Of a stretch of 64,000 bases of DNA, positions 36,166-48,585 are shown piece after piece. A program made the translations under genes and the position numbers. This DNA is from Pratylenchus scribneri (lineage: Eukaryota; Nematoda; Chromadorea; Rhabditida; Pratylenchidae): the NCBI GenBank assembly GCA_030063045.1, contig JAQSEB010000248.1:1-64000 (forward strand), given 5' to 3'. Position 1 is the stretch's first letter; each line of letters starts with the position of its first letter. A model generated the notes under the pieces. That model had not been told where the DNA came from. It made no database searches and saw nothing but the letters and a program-made list of their open reading frames with translations.

Positions 36166-37360
36166 AATACAATAAATTCTGTTTTATAAAAGAGAAAATT
36201 TTTAAAAAAACTAAAAAATTTTACATCTCGTAAAATAAATTGATTAAATTTTATATAAATTTATATTAATTTTTAAATAAAATTTGATTATAAAATACCA
36301 GCAGAACTCGACAAATATTTAAAAATAAAATAAAATTTTAAAATAATATTAAAAAATTATGCTTAGAAATTAAGTTTTAAGATAGATTTTTCTAAAGTAT
36401 TTTTCGATAATTTTTTAATAGAATAAAAAGGTAAAATATATTTATATTAATGAATTTGATTAATTTTAATTAATTTTTTTGTACGATTTCGCGTCTGGAC
36501 CGTATAAACATATTTTTCCAAATTTATTTATGCAATTAAAAATTGTTACGATTTCAAGACTTCTGATAAAAAATAAAAAATAATTCCATGTTCAAAAAAA
36601 AGATAAGACAGAAAAATTTTAAAAAAAAAGTAAAATATTTACAGCTCATAAAATAAATTGATACAATTTGCTATAAATCTACATCAATTTTAGATTAAAT
36701 TTAATAAAAAGTGGGACATGAATCAGAACGAATATCAAAATAAAATAAATTTAAAACAAAATTTAAAAAATATGCATACATTTACAAAAGGAGTGTTAGA
36801 ACAAAAAAAAAAAGAAATTTAATTCAATTTCTCCTCATTATTTAGGATTTATTGCGATCATTTTACAAATTCGAATTCCTATTCAAGGACTTGTTTGAAT
36901 TCCTTGAATTGCCATCCATCTTTTCCAAAATTCGCATGGATTGAACCTTCAAAAATCATAGTAACAGCCGGAAAAAAGTTGACAAATTTTGCCGGCATTT
37001 CATTTTTAGTAGAAAAATGTGATTTTTAAAAAAAAAGTTCAAAAATTTTACATCTCATAAAAATTTACATCAATTTTTGATTAAATTAATAAAAACTAGT
37101 TTATGCAAGGGCCGAATATTTAAAATAAAATAAATTTTAAAAAAATTTAAAAAATATGCTTATATTAAAAGAAGTTTTACTCGATTTCATAAAATAAATT
37201 GATTCATTTTTTATGAATGTAATTTTTTAAAAAAAAAACAATCAGCGATATGCGACAAATATTTTTAAAATAAAATTTAAATTTTAAAAATATTAAACTT
37301 ACAAAAGAAATGATTAGAAAGAAAATGGTTGGATTTTGAAATAAAAAATAAAATTTTTAA

Positions 37361-40300
37361 GATATTTTCAAATACACTTGTCAAAATAGTTCAAAATCCA
37401 ATAAATATTTGACTATTTGCGTAAAATCAGCAGAAATCTGAAAATTATGAATTTTTTTTAAAATTGTCCAAAAATATTAATCTCATAAAATAAATTATTT
37501 CAACCTTCTATAAATTTACATAATTTTTCGAAGAAATTTAATAAAGGAATCGTCCTTGCCTCACGAATATTTAAAATAAAATTTAAATTTAAAAAAATTA
37601 AATATGTTAAATTTACAAAAAAAAATGTTAGAAATAAAATGGTAAAATTTTGTTAAATATATGCCTATAAAATGGGGAATGGAATTGTGTCCACTGTGAA
37701 AATTTAAAATTGCTTTTAGCAAATTTGATAATATTCACAATTCACATTGAGACGGAGGGGACAATGGTGAATTTTTTCGCTTTTTTGATTGATGAATGCA
37801 GATAAAATGATGAAATAAAATTTGACAAATCTGAGAAATAAGCTAGATCACAATCAAATAAGAATGAAATGAATGAACATTGGAATAGGAAAAAATGGAG
37901 GACATCGGGGGCATTTTTGCCAATTTCACTCATATTCAACCGTCTCATTTGGATTGTTTTGCCCCGTATTTGCTGCATTAATTGTTCGTTCTGAATTAAT
38001 CATCAATTTTATGAATTTAGTGAATTATGCTGTTTATAGTATATGCTGCTTAAAAATTTCATGTCATCTTTCTAGAATAATTTTGGATGCTAAACATTAA
38101 TTTTACCTATTTTGATTGCCTTCAATTAATTATTTATTTAAACAAAAAAATATAGTTAAATTAATTTTTTATTATTTATAAAAATATTTAATATATATTA
38201 CTATTTAAAATAAAAAATGAATTTTGAAAAAAATGAACTAAAAAAACTAATTTGTTGAAAATTAATGTAATAAATTGTATCAGAAATTGGATGAAATTTT
38301 TCATTTTCTATATTTGCAATTTTGAAAATTTTTCTAATCAACAGATTAAATCAAGTACATGCATGTTCATTACTTCTTTTTTGTTAAAAAAAAACAAAAA
38401 AAGCAAAATTCTTAAGTGGAAAATTTGATGTGAAATTTTTGTCGGCATATTTAGACTTAGCAACTAAAATTTTATTTGGTGAACCGTTAGAGTCAGAAAT
38501 CGGTGATATCTTATATTTTTTGTTTTCGAAGTCCAAAAATTTGATTAAGAAAAAGAAATTTTGGTAATTTCCAATGGAAATCTATTTTAATAAAAATCAG
38601 AATCAAAATGTATGAAATATTTATCTATTTGAATGCAATTATATTTGCGATTTGCAAATTTTTCCTTTTTTTTAATTTTTAGAATATTTAAACATTTTCT
38701 ATTAATCTCATAAAATAAATTGAGTCATTTTTCTATAAATTTGCATTAATTTTTGGATAAAATTTAATAAAATAAGCACGAGCAGATTGGACGTTCAAAT
38801 AAAATAAATTTTAAAAAAATTTACAAGAGGAATGTAATTTATAAAATGTTAAATTTTAGTGATCAAAAAAATGAAATTTTTGTTTATGAATAAAAATTGA
38901 TTAGATTTTGATTCCTGATAAATAGAGAACGGATTTTTATGCACGAAAAAGTACCAAAATATGTAAATAATATAATAAATTCTGTTTAAAAAAAGAGAAA
39001 ATTTTAATGGGAGCGGGACATTTCGACAGTGGACATTTCGACAGTGGACTTTTCGACAGTGGACATTTCGACAGTAGGCGGACATTTCGACAGTGGCGGA
39101 TTTTTCGACAGTGGACATTTCGACAGTAGGCGGACATTTCGACAGTCGCGGATTTTTCGACAGTGGACACTTCGACAGTGGACATTTCGACAGTAGGCGG
39201 ACATTTCGACAGTGGCGGATTTTTCGACAGTGGACACTTCGACAGTGGACATTTCGACAGTAAGCTAGGACTTTTCGACAGTGACCAAAAAAGTCTATAA
39301 ACCGGGCTTATTTTGGCCCAAATTATATATCAATCGACGCGTCTCGATCAGCTGAACACTAATATATTATTTATTTTTAGCTAAATATAAAAATAAAAAA
39401 GTTATAGATATCTTTATCTTATAAAGAATTTTTCCCATTTTTTATCCAAAAATGGGTTTATTTTTTAAAATTTCTTTTATTTGTTACCCTTCATCAAAAT
39501 GAATATCGAAATCAAATTATATTCTACAATGAAAATGATAGGATTTTGTAATAAAAAAAAATTTCGAGAAATTTTCAAAATAATGTGTATAAAAAATTAA
39601 TTGAAATTATCTAATTTTTGAATTCACTTGTCAGAATAATTCAAAATCCAATAAATATTTAGCTAAATTTATTAATTATTCAAAAATTAAAGAAAATAAT
39701 ATGAAAATAAAAAATTAAATTAAATAAGTAAACATATGAAAGATTAATTTATTTTTTTTGTATTCAAAAATAATTTATCCAAAAATATGATATAAAAATG
39801 TTGTCGCAAATTGAGGTCAAATTGCGAGGAGCAAAAGACAACATCACCATCCAAAAGCAGCCAGCCGGTGGTGTGGATGGCTCAATCGGTAGAGCAATGG
39901 CTAACAACGGCTGCATTAGGCCCAGTTCGAAGCAACATCCCACCCAATCTTTTACTCCGCTGCCGCCCGACTACAAAGGCTCTAGTCTTCACGAATGGCT
40001 GCAGTGTCCATTCGCGACAATGTGAATAATTGAAATCATGTAAAAAAAACAATTTTGATTAATTTAATTTAATTCTCCTCATTTGTGTTTCTCGCCATTC
40101 CTATTCAAAAAGAATTTTGAATTCCTTGAATTGCCATTCATCCTTTCCAAAATTTACTATATGGATTAAATTGCCTTCAAAAACCATAGGAGCAGCTAGA
40201 AAAATTGAACAAATTTTACCTGCAATGAAGCCTTCCCTAAATTTTTACATTTTTGAATTTAGAAGGCAATTTTTACCACAAATGTTATTTTTTTACCACA

Positions 40301-43074
40301 AAAGTAGTTTTTAATCTAATAAATCAGAACAGAATTTAGACAAATATTAGAAAATTAACGCAATATTTTCCATGCTTTGGCCTTTCTTGTTGTCTTCTAT
40401 TTCTTTTTAGAAATTATTTTTCAGATAAAAAAATATTACTCCTTACAAAAGAAATATTATTTATAAAATAATAAATTTTCTTATGAAGATTTTTGTACAA
40501 AAAAATACAAAATATTTTACATCTCATAAAATAAATTGATTTAAGTTTCTATAAATTAAAATCAAATTTTGATAAAAATTTGATAAAAAAAATTTTAAGC
40601 AATTTGCGAATATTTAATAAAATTTAAAAAATTTTTTCAGCCAAATTATAGGTCATTTGACTTATTAGATTAAGGATGTGTAAATGATTCGGGAAATGCC
40701 GGCATAAATCTACATATAGGAAAATTTTTTCCGAAAATTTTACATCTCATAAATAAATGGATTCATTTTTCTATAAATATGAATAAATCTTGAAATGAAA
40801 TTTAATAAAAAGATGGCCAAAGAACTCGAATCTTTAAAATAAAATTTAAATTAAAAAAATTAATTTTTTATTGGAATTTTAATTTTCACTTTTTTTAAAT
40901 TATGCAGATATTCACAACACAGTATGCACCTCCCGTTTTTGAGGGAATGAAACATGAAAGCATTACGGGTTATGGCTCAAATGAGATTGGCGGCTGCATG
41001 TGCTTCATTACGGGTATTTTTTTATTTTTTTTATATCATTGAAGATGATTCTTTGTCGATATTTATTTTATAGTTCAAAAAAATAAAATTAAACTAAAAA
41101 GAAAGGAAAATTTTTTATAGGATGTAGATTTTTTTAACTTTATAAAATAAATTAAAATATTTTAGAAAATTATTTATTTATTTTCTTTATATTTAAGTTA
41201 AATGGATTCAAAAATATTTATTATTTTAATACTAATTCGATTTACAACAAATTTTTATTCTTGAGCAATTTAATAACAATTGGATTAAATAATAAATTGT
41301 CCAGGAAATTATGGATAGAAAAGAACTGCCAGATTTTGGTCTATTTGACATTTTTAGCCATAACTTTTCACAATTTATAATTAAATCCATTATTTTCATC
41401 ATAATGTTTAGCGATTTAAATCACCTCTAAAAAGTTGATTCAGGATATTTAATAATTTAAGCGGGAACGGTCATGATCGGGACTACTTTTTTTTTATAGA
41501 TTTACCTATATTTCAAAGTCAATTAAATACGCAAAGATAGATGTATATTTATTTTATGGTGTGGCTAATCATACACATCAACAGTCTTAAAGAGAAGCTT
41601 TAAAAAAAGAATGGAAATCGAATATTTTTACAAATTAAACAAATTTTTACTCATTATTTTTAATTATGCCAATTAAAATAAATATGGCTAATGTCTAAAA
41701 ATTAATTTTTTAAATAAATTCCACAATTTGCAGAATTTCGATCCACTGGAATTTTTGGCCATAAACGAAATTAATTTTCATTGATGTCGATTGGGTGCCG
41801 CCAAAGCCAGAATGTAATGTGCCACCTCACTTTTATTCGCCCAGCGTTAATTGCAACAGATGCTAGCTACACTCTAATAATACAATAAATTCTGTTTTAT
41901 AAAAGAGAAAATTTTTAAAAAAACTAAAAAATTTTACATCTCGTAAAATAAATTGATTAAATTTTATATAAATTTATATTAATTTTTAAATAAAATTTGA
42001 TTATAAAATACCAGCAGAACTCGACAAATATTTAAAAATAAAATAAAATTTTAAAATAATATTAAAAAATTATGCTTAGAAATTAAGTTTTAAGATAGAT
42101 TTTTCTAAAGTATTTTTCGATAATTTTTTAATAGAATAAAAAGGTAAAATATATTTATATTAATGAATTTGATTAATTTTAATTAATTTTTTTGTACGAT
42201 TTCGCGTCTGGACCGTATAAACATATTTTTCCAAATTTATTTATGCAATTAAAAATTGTTACGATTTCAAGACTTCTGATAAAAAATAAAAAATAATTCC
42301 ATGTTCAAAAAAAAGATAAGACAGAAAAATTTTAAAAAAAAAGTAAAATATTTACAGCTCATAAAATAAATTGATACAATTTGCTATAAATCTACATCAA
42401 TTTTAGATTAAATTTAATAAAAAGTGGGACATGAATCAGAACGAATATCAAAATAAAATAAATTTAAAACAAAATTTAAAAAATATGCATACATTTACAA
42501 AAGGAGTGTTAGAACAAAAAAAAAAAAGAAATTTAATTCAATTTCTCCTCATTATTTAGGATTTATTGCGATCATTTTACAAATTCGAATTCCTATTCAA
42601 GGACTTGTTTGAATTCCTTGAATTGCCATCCATCTTTTCCAAAATTCGCATGGATTGAACCTTCAAAAATCATAGTAACAGCCGGAAAAAAGTTGACAAA
42701 TTTTGCCGGCATTTCATTTTTAGTAGAAAAATGTGATTTTTAAAAAAAAAGTTCAAAAATTTTACATCTCATAAAAATTTACATCAATTTTTGATTAAAT
42801 TAATAAAAACTAGTTTATGCAAGGGCCGAATATTTAAAATAAAATAAATTTTAAAAAAATTTAAAAAATATGCTTATATTAAAAGAAGTTTTACTCGATT
42901 TCATAAAATAAATTGATTCATTTTTTATGAATGTAATTTTTTAAAAAAAAAACAATCAGCGATATGCGACAAATATTTTTAAAATAAAATTTAAATTTTA
43001 AAAATATTAAACTTACAAAAGAAATGATTAGAAAGAAAATGGTTGGATTTTGAAATAAAAAATAAAATTTTTAA
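37361..43074 (+). repeat. 5.7-kb tandem repeat, copy 2 (5714 bp)
   Basis: Same order of contents as copy 1: minisatellite about 39,011-39,284, SINE-like element 39,798-40,033, SRSX relic 40,337-40,407, and the same set of modules. Copy 2 and the remaining part of copy 3 look identical by eye over 2.7 kb. The 43,075 flank repeats the 37,361 flank. The near-absence of divergence points to recent amplification or gene conversion. Confidence 0.85.
39798..40033 (+). mobile_element. SINE-like element, tandem copy 2
   Basis: Identical by eye to 34,085-34,320. It was multiplied with the 5.7-kb unit rather than by independent insertion. Confidence 0.6.
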
Positions 43075-45821
43075 GATATTTTCAAATACACTTGTCAAAA
43101 TAGTTCAAAATCCAATAAATATTTGACTATTTGCGTAAAATCAGCAGAAATCTGAAAATTATGAATTTTTTTTAAAATTGTCCAAAAATATTAATCTCAT
43201 AAAATAAATTATTTCAACCTTCTATAAATTTACATAATTTTTCGAAGAAATTTAATAAAGGAATCGTCCTTGCCTCACGAATATTTAAAATAAAATTTAA
43301 ATTTAAAAAAATTAAATATGTTAAATTTACAAAAAAAAATGTTAGAAATAAAATGGTAAAATTTTGTTAAATATATGCCTATAAAATGGGGAATGGAATT
43401 GTGTCCACTGTGAAAATTTAAAATTGCTTTTAGCAAATTTGATAATATTCACAATTCACATTGAGACGGAGGGGACAATGGTGAATTTTTTCGCTTTTTT
43501 GATTGATGAATGCAGATAAAATGATGAAATAAAATTTGACAAATCTGAGAAATAAGCTAGATCACAATCAAATAAGAATGAAATGAATGAACATTGGAAT
43601 AGGAAAAAATGGAGGACATCGGGGGCATTTTTGCCAATTTCACTCATATTCAACCGTCTCATTTGGATTGTTTTGCCCCGTATTTGCTGCATTAATTGTT
43701 CGTTCTGAATTAATCATCAATTTTATGAATTTAGTGAATTATGCTGTTTATAGTATATGCTGCTTAAAAATTTCATGTCATCTTTCTAGAATAATTTTGG
43801 ATGCTAAACATTAATTTTACCTATTTTGATTGCCTTCAATTAATTATTTATTTAAACAAAAAAATATAGTTAAATTAATTTTTTATTATTTATAAAAATA
43901 TTTAATATATATTACTATTTAAAATAAAAAATGAATTTTGAAAAAAATGAACTAAAAAAACTAATTTGTTGAAAATTAATGTAATAAATTGTATCAGAAA
44001 TTGGATGAAATTTTTCATTTTCTATATTTGCAATTTTGAAAATTTTTCTAATCAACAGATTAAATCAAGTACATGCATGTTCATTACTTCTTTTTTGTTA
44101 AAAAAAAACAAAAAAAGCAAAATTCTTAAGTGGAAAATTTGATGTGAAATTTTTGTCGGCATATTTAGACTTAGCAACTAAAATTTTATTTGGTGAACCG
44201 TTAGAGTCAGAAATCGGTGATATCTTATATTTTTTGTTTTCGAAGTCCAAAAATTTGATTAAGAAAAAGAAATTTTGGTAATTTCCAATGGAAATCTATT
44301 TTAATAAAAATCAGAATCAAAATGTATGAAATATTTATCTATTTGAATGCAATTATATTTGCGATTTGCAAATTTTTCCTTTTTTTTAATTTTTAGAATA
44401 TTTAAACATTTTCTATTAATCTCATAAAATAAATTGAGTCATTTTTCTATAAATTTGCATTAATTTTTGGATAAAATTTAATAAAATAAGCACGAGCAGA
44501 TTGGACGTTCAAATAAAATAAATTTTAAAAAAATTTACAAGAGGAATGTAATTTATAAAATGTTAAATTTTAGTGATCAAAAAAATGAAATTTTTGTTTA
44601 TGAATAAAAATTGATTAGATTTTGATTCCTGATAAATAGAGAACGGATTTTTATGCACGAAAAAGTACCAAAATATGTAAATAATATAATAAATTCTGTT
44701 TAAAAAAAGAGAAAATTTTAATGGGAGCGGGACATTTCGACAGTGGACATTTCGACAGTGGACTTTTCGACAGTGGACATTTCGACAGTAGGCGGACATT
44801 TCGACAGTGGCGGATTTTTCGACAGTGGACATTTCGACAGTAGGCGGACATTTCGACAGTCGCGGATTTTTCGACAGTGGACACTTCGACAGTGGACATT
44901 TCGACAGTAGGCGGACATTTCGACAGTGGCGGATTTTTCGACAGTGGACACTTCGACAGTGGACATTTCGACAGTAAGCTAGGACTTTTCGACAGTGACC
45001 AAAAAAGTCTATAAACCGGGCTTATTTTGGCCCAAATTATATATCAATCGACGCGTCTCGATCAGCTGAACACTAATATATTATTTATTTTTAGCTAAAT
45101 ATAAAAATAAAAAAGTTATAGATATCTTTATCTTATAAAGAATTTTTCCCATTTTTTATCCAAAAATGGGTTTATTTTTTAAAATTTCTTTTATTTGTTA
45201 CCCTTCATCAAAATGAATATCGAAATCAAATTATATTCTACAATGAAAATGATAGGATTTTGTAATAAAAAAAAATTTCGAGAAATTTTCAAAATAATGT
45301 GTATAAAAAATTAATTGAAATTATCTAATTTTTGAATTCACTTGTCAGAATAATTCAAAATCCAATAAATATTTAGCTAAATTTATTAATTATTCAAAAA
45401 TTAAAGAAAATAATATGAAAATAAAAAATTAAATTAAATAAGTAAACATATGAAAGATTAATTTATTTTTTTTGTATTCAAAAATAATTTATCCAAAAAT
45501 ATGATATAAAAATGTTGTCGCAAATTGAGGTCAAATTGCGAGGAGCAAAAGACAACATCACCATCCAAAAGCAGCCAGCCGGTGGTGTGGATGGCTCAAT
45601 CGGTAGAGCAATGGCTAACAACGGCTGCATTAGGCCCAGTTCGAAGCAACATCCCACCCAATCTTTTACTCCGCTGCCGCCCGACTACAAAGGCTCTAGT
45701 CTTCACGAATGGCTGCAGTGTCCATTCGCGACAATGTGAATAATTGAAATCATGTAAAAAAAACAATTTTGATTAATTTAATTTAATTCTCCTCATTTGT
45801 GTTTCTCGCCATTCCTATTCA
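43075..45821 (+). repeat. 5.7-kb tandem repeat, copy 3, truncated (2747 bp)
   Basis: Collinear with copy 2 through the minisatellite (about 44,725-44,998) and the SINE-like element (45,512-45,747), then ends within CTATTCA at 45,821. In copy 2 the sequence continues CTATTCAAAAAGAATTTTG; here it continues GAGAAGATTG into the purine-rich zone. Confidence 0.85.
45512..45747 (+). mobile_element. SINE-like element, tandem copy 3
   Basis: Third copy, complete, 74 bp before the junction with the purine-rich terminal region. Confidence 0.6.
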
Positions 45822-47439
45822 GAGAAGATTGATCGAAAAGTAAAGGTATGCACTGATCGGATAAAAAAAATTAATTTATTTTATGAGAATGAAAGATGAC
45901 GAGAAGATGGGATGAATGAAAGGGATAAATGATAAGAAAAAGAATGGAAGAAAAGAAAATAGAAGGGGTAAGTAGGAATGAATGTAATAATATGTAATAA
46001 TAATAGAAAGAATTAATGTAAAAGAAGTTAGAGGATGAATTAAGAGGTAAGGAAAGGTTTTAATGAGAGTATGAGCAAGATGAACAGAAAATAAAGGAAA
46101 ATAGTTAGAAAAAAAATAATAAAAAATTAGAAAAAAAGAAATTTAGAAAAAATTAAGAAAAAAGAGTACTGTAAAGAAAGAAGAGGAAAAAAAAGGAGCA
46201 GACAGGTAAGTGTATGATTAGTGGGATACTGTAGTGGGAAAAATGGGCGAATAGGTTCGGAATTTAGGGGCTATGGTTAGGATAGGGGGCCTGGGGATTA
46301 CTGTAGACAAAAGAAAAAAGAAGACAAAGAAAATTAGATTAGAAAACTAGAAAAAAATAGAGAAAAAGAGAGCCATTAGATATTGGCTAGAAAAATTTTA
46401 AAAATTTCTGATAAGCCAATAGGTATCGACTTACCCAATGGATATCGGCTTACCGCATAGGTATGGGCTAAGCACTAGGGTATGGGCAGGGAGGGAAAAT
46501 ACATGAATCTGGGAAATTTGAAACGAAGAATTAGATAAAAGGTTTAATTAAGGAGATGGAAAGAGCTAAGATGTAAAAAATCAAACTGAAAAAATGACAA
46601 AAAAATAGGCCCCGATGGGCAAAGATTAAAAAACTAAAAAAAATTAGATTAGAAAAAATAAGAAAATAGGAAAAAGAAAAAAAATAGATTAGAAAGAGGA
46701 GACTAAGAAAGTTAGACTAAGAAAAAAATAAGCGAATATATAGATGCCAAAAAAGAAGAAGAAGAGAAGGAAGAAAGAATAAGAAAATAATTAGATAGAT
46801 TACTGTAGAAAATAAGAGGCGAATAGGTATGGGTATTAAGGGCCATAGGGTCTCAAATAAGACCTTAGGTACCGGTTCTCGACTGGGTATTAGCTAGGAA
46901 CTTAGGTAAGCGATGAAAAGAAAAGTGAATGGAAGAATCAGAAAGGATAAATAAAGAGAATGAAAAATAATGAATAAAGTATGGAAATAAGTGAATTAAA
47001 CAAAAAAGAAGGCAAGATAGTATGAAAGGGGAGGAGTATATGGATAAATGGAAAGGAATGAGAATGTAGAGAAAATGTCAAAGGATGATCGATAGGAAAA
47101 GAGAATGAATCGATCGGTAAGAAGATTAATAGATGTTTATTTGAGAAAGAATGAAGACGAAAAAAAGTAATGAAATAAATTTATGAATGAGAAGAGAATT
47201 AATGGTAGAAGAAGAGAGAAATGATTACGTGAAAAAAAAACAAATTGAATATGAAGAAAGAAGAATCATAAAAAAATATAGAAAAGTAGAATTCTTAAAA
47301 GATCGATTGAATAATATGCAAAATGAAGAATTATTTTAAATTCACAAATTAAAAATGGATGGGAATAGAGAATATTTTAAAGGATCCTTCATAGCTCTCT
47401 GATGAATAAAAAAGAAAGAATTAAGAAAATTAGATTAGA
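45822..47439 (+). repeat. Purine-rich transition zone with diverged telomere-like units
   Basis: At 45,822 composition switches sharply: the + strand becomes dominated by A and G with few C and T. Within it are diverged relatives of the array unit: CAGGTAAGTGTATGATTAG followed by GGGATACTGTA at 46,203-46,233, GGCGAATAGG at about 46,245, AGCCATTAGATATTGGCT at 46,371-46,388, GGTATGGGCTAAGCACTAGG at about 46,460, and a second weaker set near 46,800-46,910. These look like old, decayed copies at the proximal edge of the array. No gene is seen. Confidence 0.65.
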
Positions 47440-48131
47440 AAAGGACTAAAAAACTCAAACTAGAAAGAGAGAGGGGATACTGTATTAATAGAAGAGAAAA
47501 ATTAGTAGGGGCTTAGGTATAGGGTTTCTAGGGCCCTTGGGGAATCGATTAAAAAACTAAGAAATTTGAAAAAACTAAGAAAAATAAGAAAAACAATAGA
47601 AGCCATTATGTATTGGCTGATGAGAGAAAAAGAGAAAAAAAAAATTCAGACAGCGCCAGGATGTCCGCCTATCGCCAGGGTATCCGCATAGAGCTTGGGT
47701 ATGGGCTAGGGTCTAGGGTTAGGGCTAGGGGTTAGGGTTAGGTAGGTAGGGTAGGGGGAAAAATTTCAAAAAACTAGAAAATTTCTAAAAAATCGAAAAA
47801 TCATAGAAAAAACCGAGAAAAATCCCGAAAAACGGGGAAAAATCAATGAAAAACAAGCCTCGCCGGAGGCGATTTTCAAATTGAAAAATGAAAAATTCCA
47901 AAAAAAATTCGCCTCGGCCAGCCTAAAGGCGTGGCCGAGTTTTGAAATATTCTTTTTGGGGAAAAACGGCCCAGAAAAAAATTGGAAAAAAATATGCCTG
48001 GAAGGCAGTGGCTGAAATACTAAGATAAGAATTTAAGAGGGAAAAAACTAAGAAAAATATATAAGAAAAAAAATTAGAATCGACTAAGAAAAAACTAAGA
48101 AATTTAGAAAAAAAAGGAAGCGAATAGGCAG

Positions 48132-48321
48132 GTAAGTGTGATTAGAAAGAGAGGGGATACTGTATTAATAGAAGAGAAAAATTAGTAGGGGCTTAGGTAT
48201 AGGGTTTCTAGGGCCCTTGGGGAATCCAATGAAAAACTAAGAATTTTAGAAAAACTAATGAAAAATTGAAGCCAATAGATATTGGCTGATTGAGAGAAAA
48301 AATGATTAGAAAAAATTTCAG
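48132..48321 (+). other. Intron-like segment conserved in every array unit (example)
   Basis: CAG|GTAAGTGTGATTAG at the left and AAAATTTCAG| at the right match consensus 5' and nematode 3' splice sites, 190 bp apart. Both are present in all units of the array that I checked, and the donor also survives in the diverged unit at 46,203. If the array is transcribed left to right, the G-rich tract would lie in the retained part. No transcript evidence is available, and array homogenisation alone could explain the conservation. Confidence 0.35.
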
Positions 48322-48585
48322 TGAGCGCCAGGATGTCCGCCTATCGCCAGGGTATCCGCCTAGAGCTTGGGTATGGGCTAGGGTCTAGGGTTAGGGGTAG
48401 GGGTTAGGGTTAGGTAGGTAGGGTAGGGGAAAAATTTCAAAAAATCCGAAAAAAACATGAAAAAACAAGAAAAAATTCCAAAAAAATGAGAAAAATCCCG
48501 AAAATCGGGGAAAAATCAATGAAAAACAGGCCTCGCCGGAGGCGATTTTCAAATTGAAAAATGAAAAATTCCAAAAAAAATTCGC

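Larger units (their letters stand above)
31651..37360 (+). repeat. 5.7-kb tandem repeat, copy 1 (5710 bp)
   Basis: Bounded by the phrase GATATTTTCAAATACACTTG, which recurs at 37,361 and 43,075. By eye, differences from copy 2 are few: GAAATTAGATCAC against AATAAGCTAGATCAC near 32,127, a short rearrangement in the minisatellite, and one-base homopolymer changes. Contents in order: module (island 31836-31853), a coding-like patch 32,032-32,390, module (33064-33082), minisatellite 33,302-33,573, SINE-like element 34,085-34,316, GKDxWQF relic, SRSX relic, modules (34877-34893, 35099-35113), YAPPVFEGMK relic, WVPPKPEC relic, modules (36296-36311, 36711-36728, 37096-37112, 37239-37255). No intact gene. 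Confidence 0.85.

Noticed and set aside
47940..47960. TGGCCGAGT in each array unit as a tRNA A box
   Set aside because: The similarity to a Leu/Ser tRNA D-arm is limited to nine bases that are explained by the hairpin arm. No B box or cloverleaf follows.
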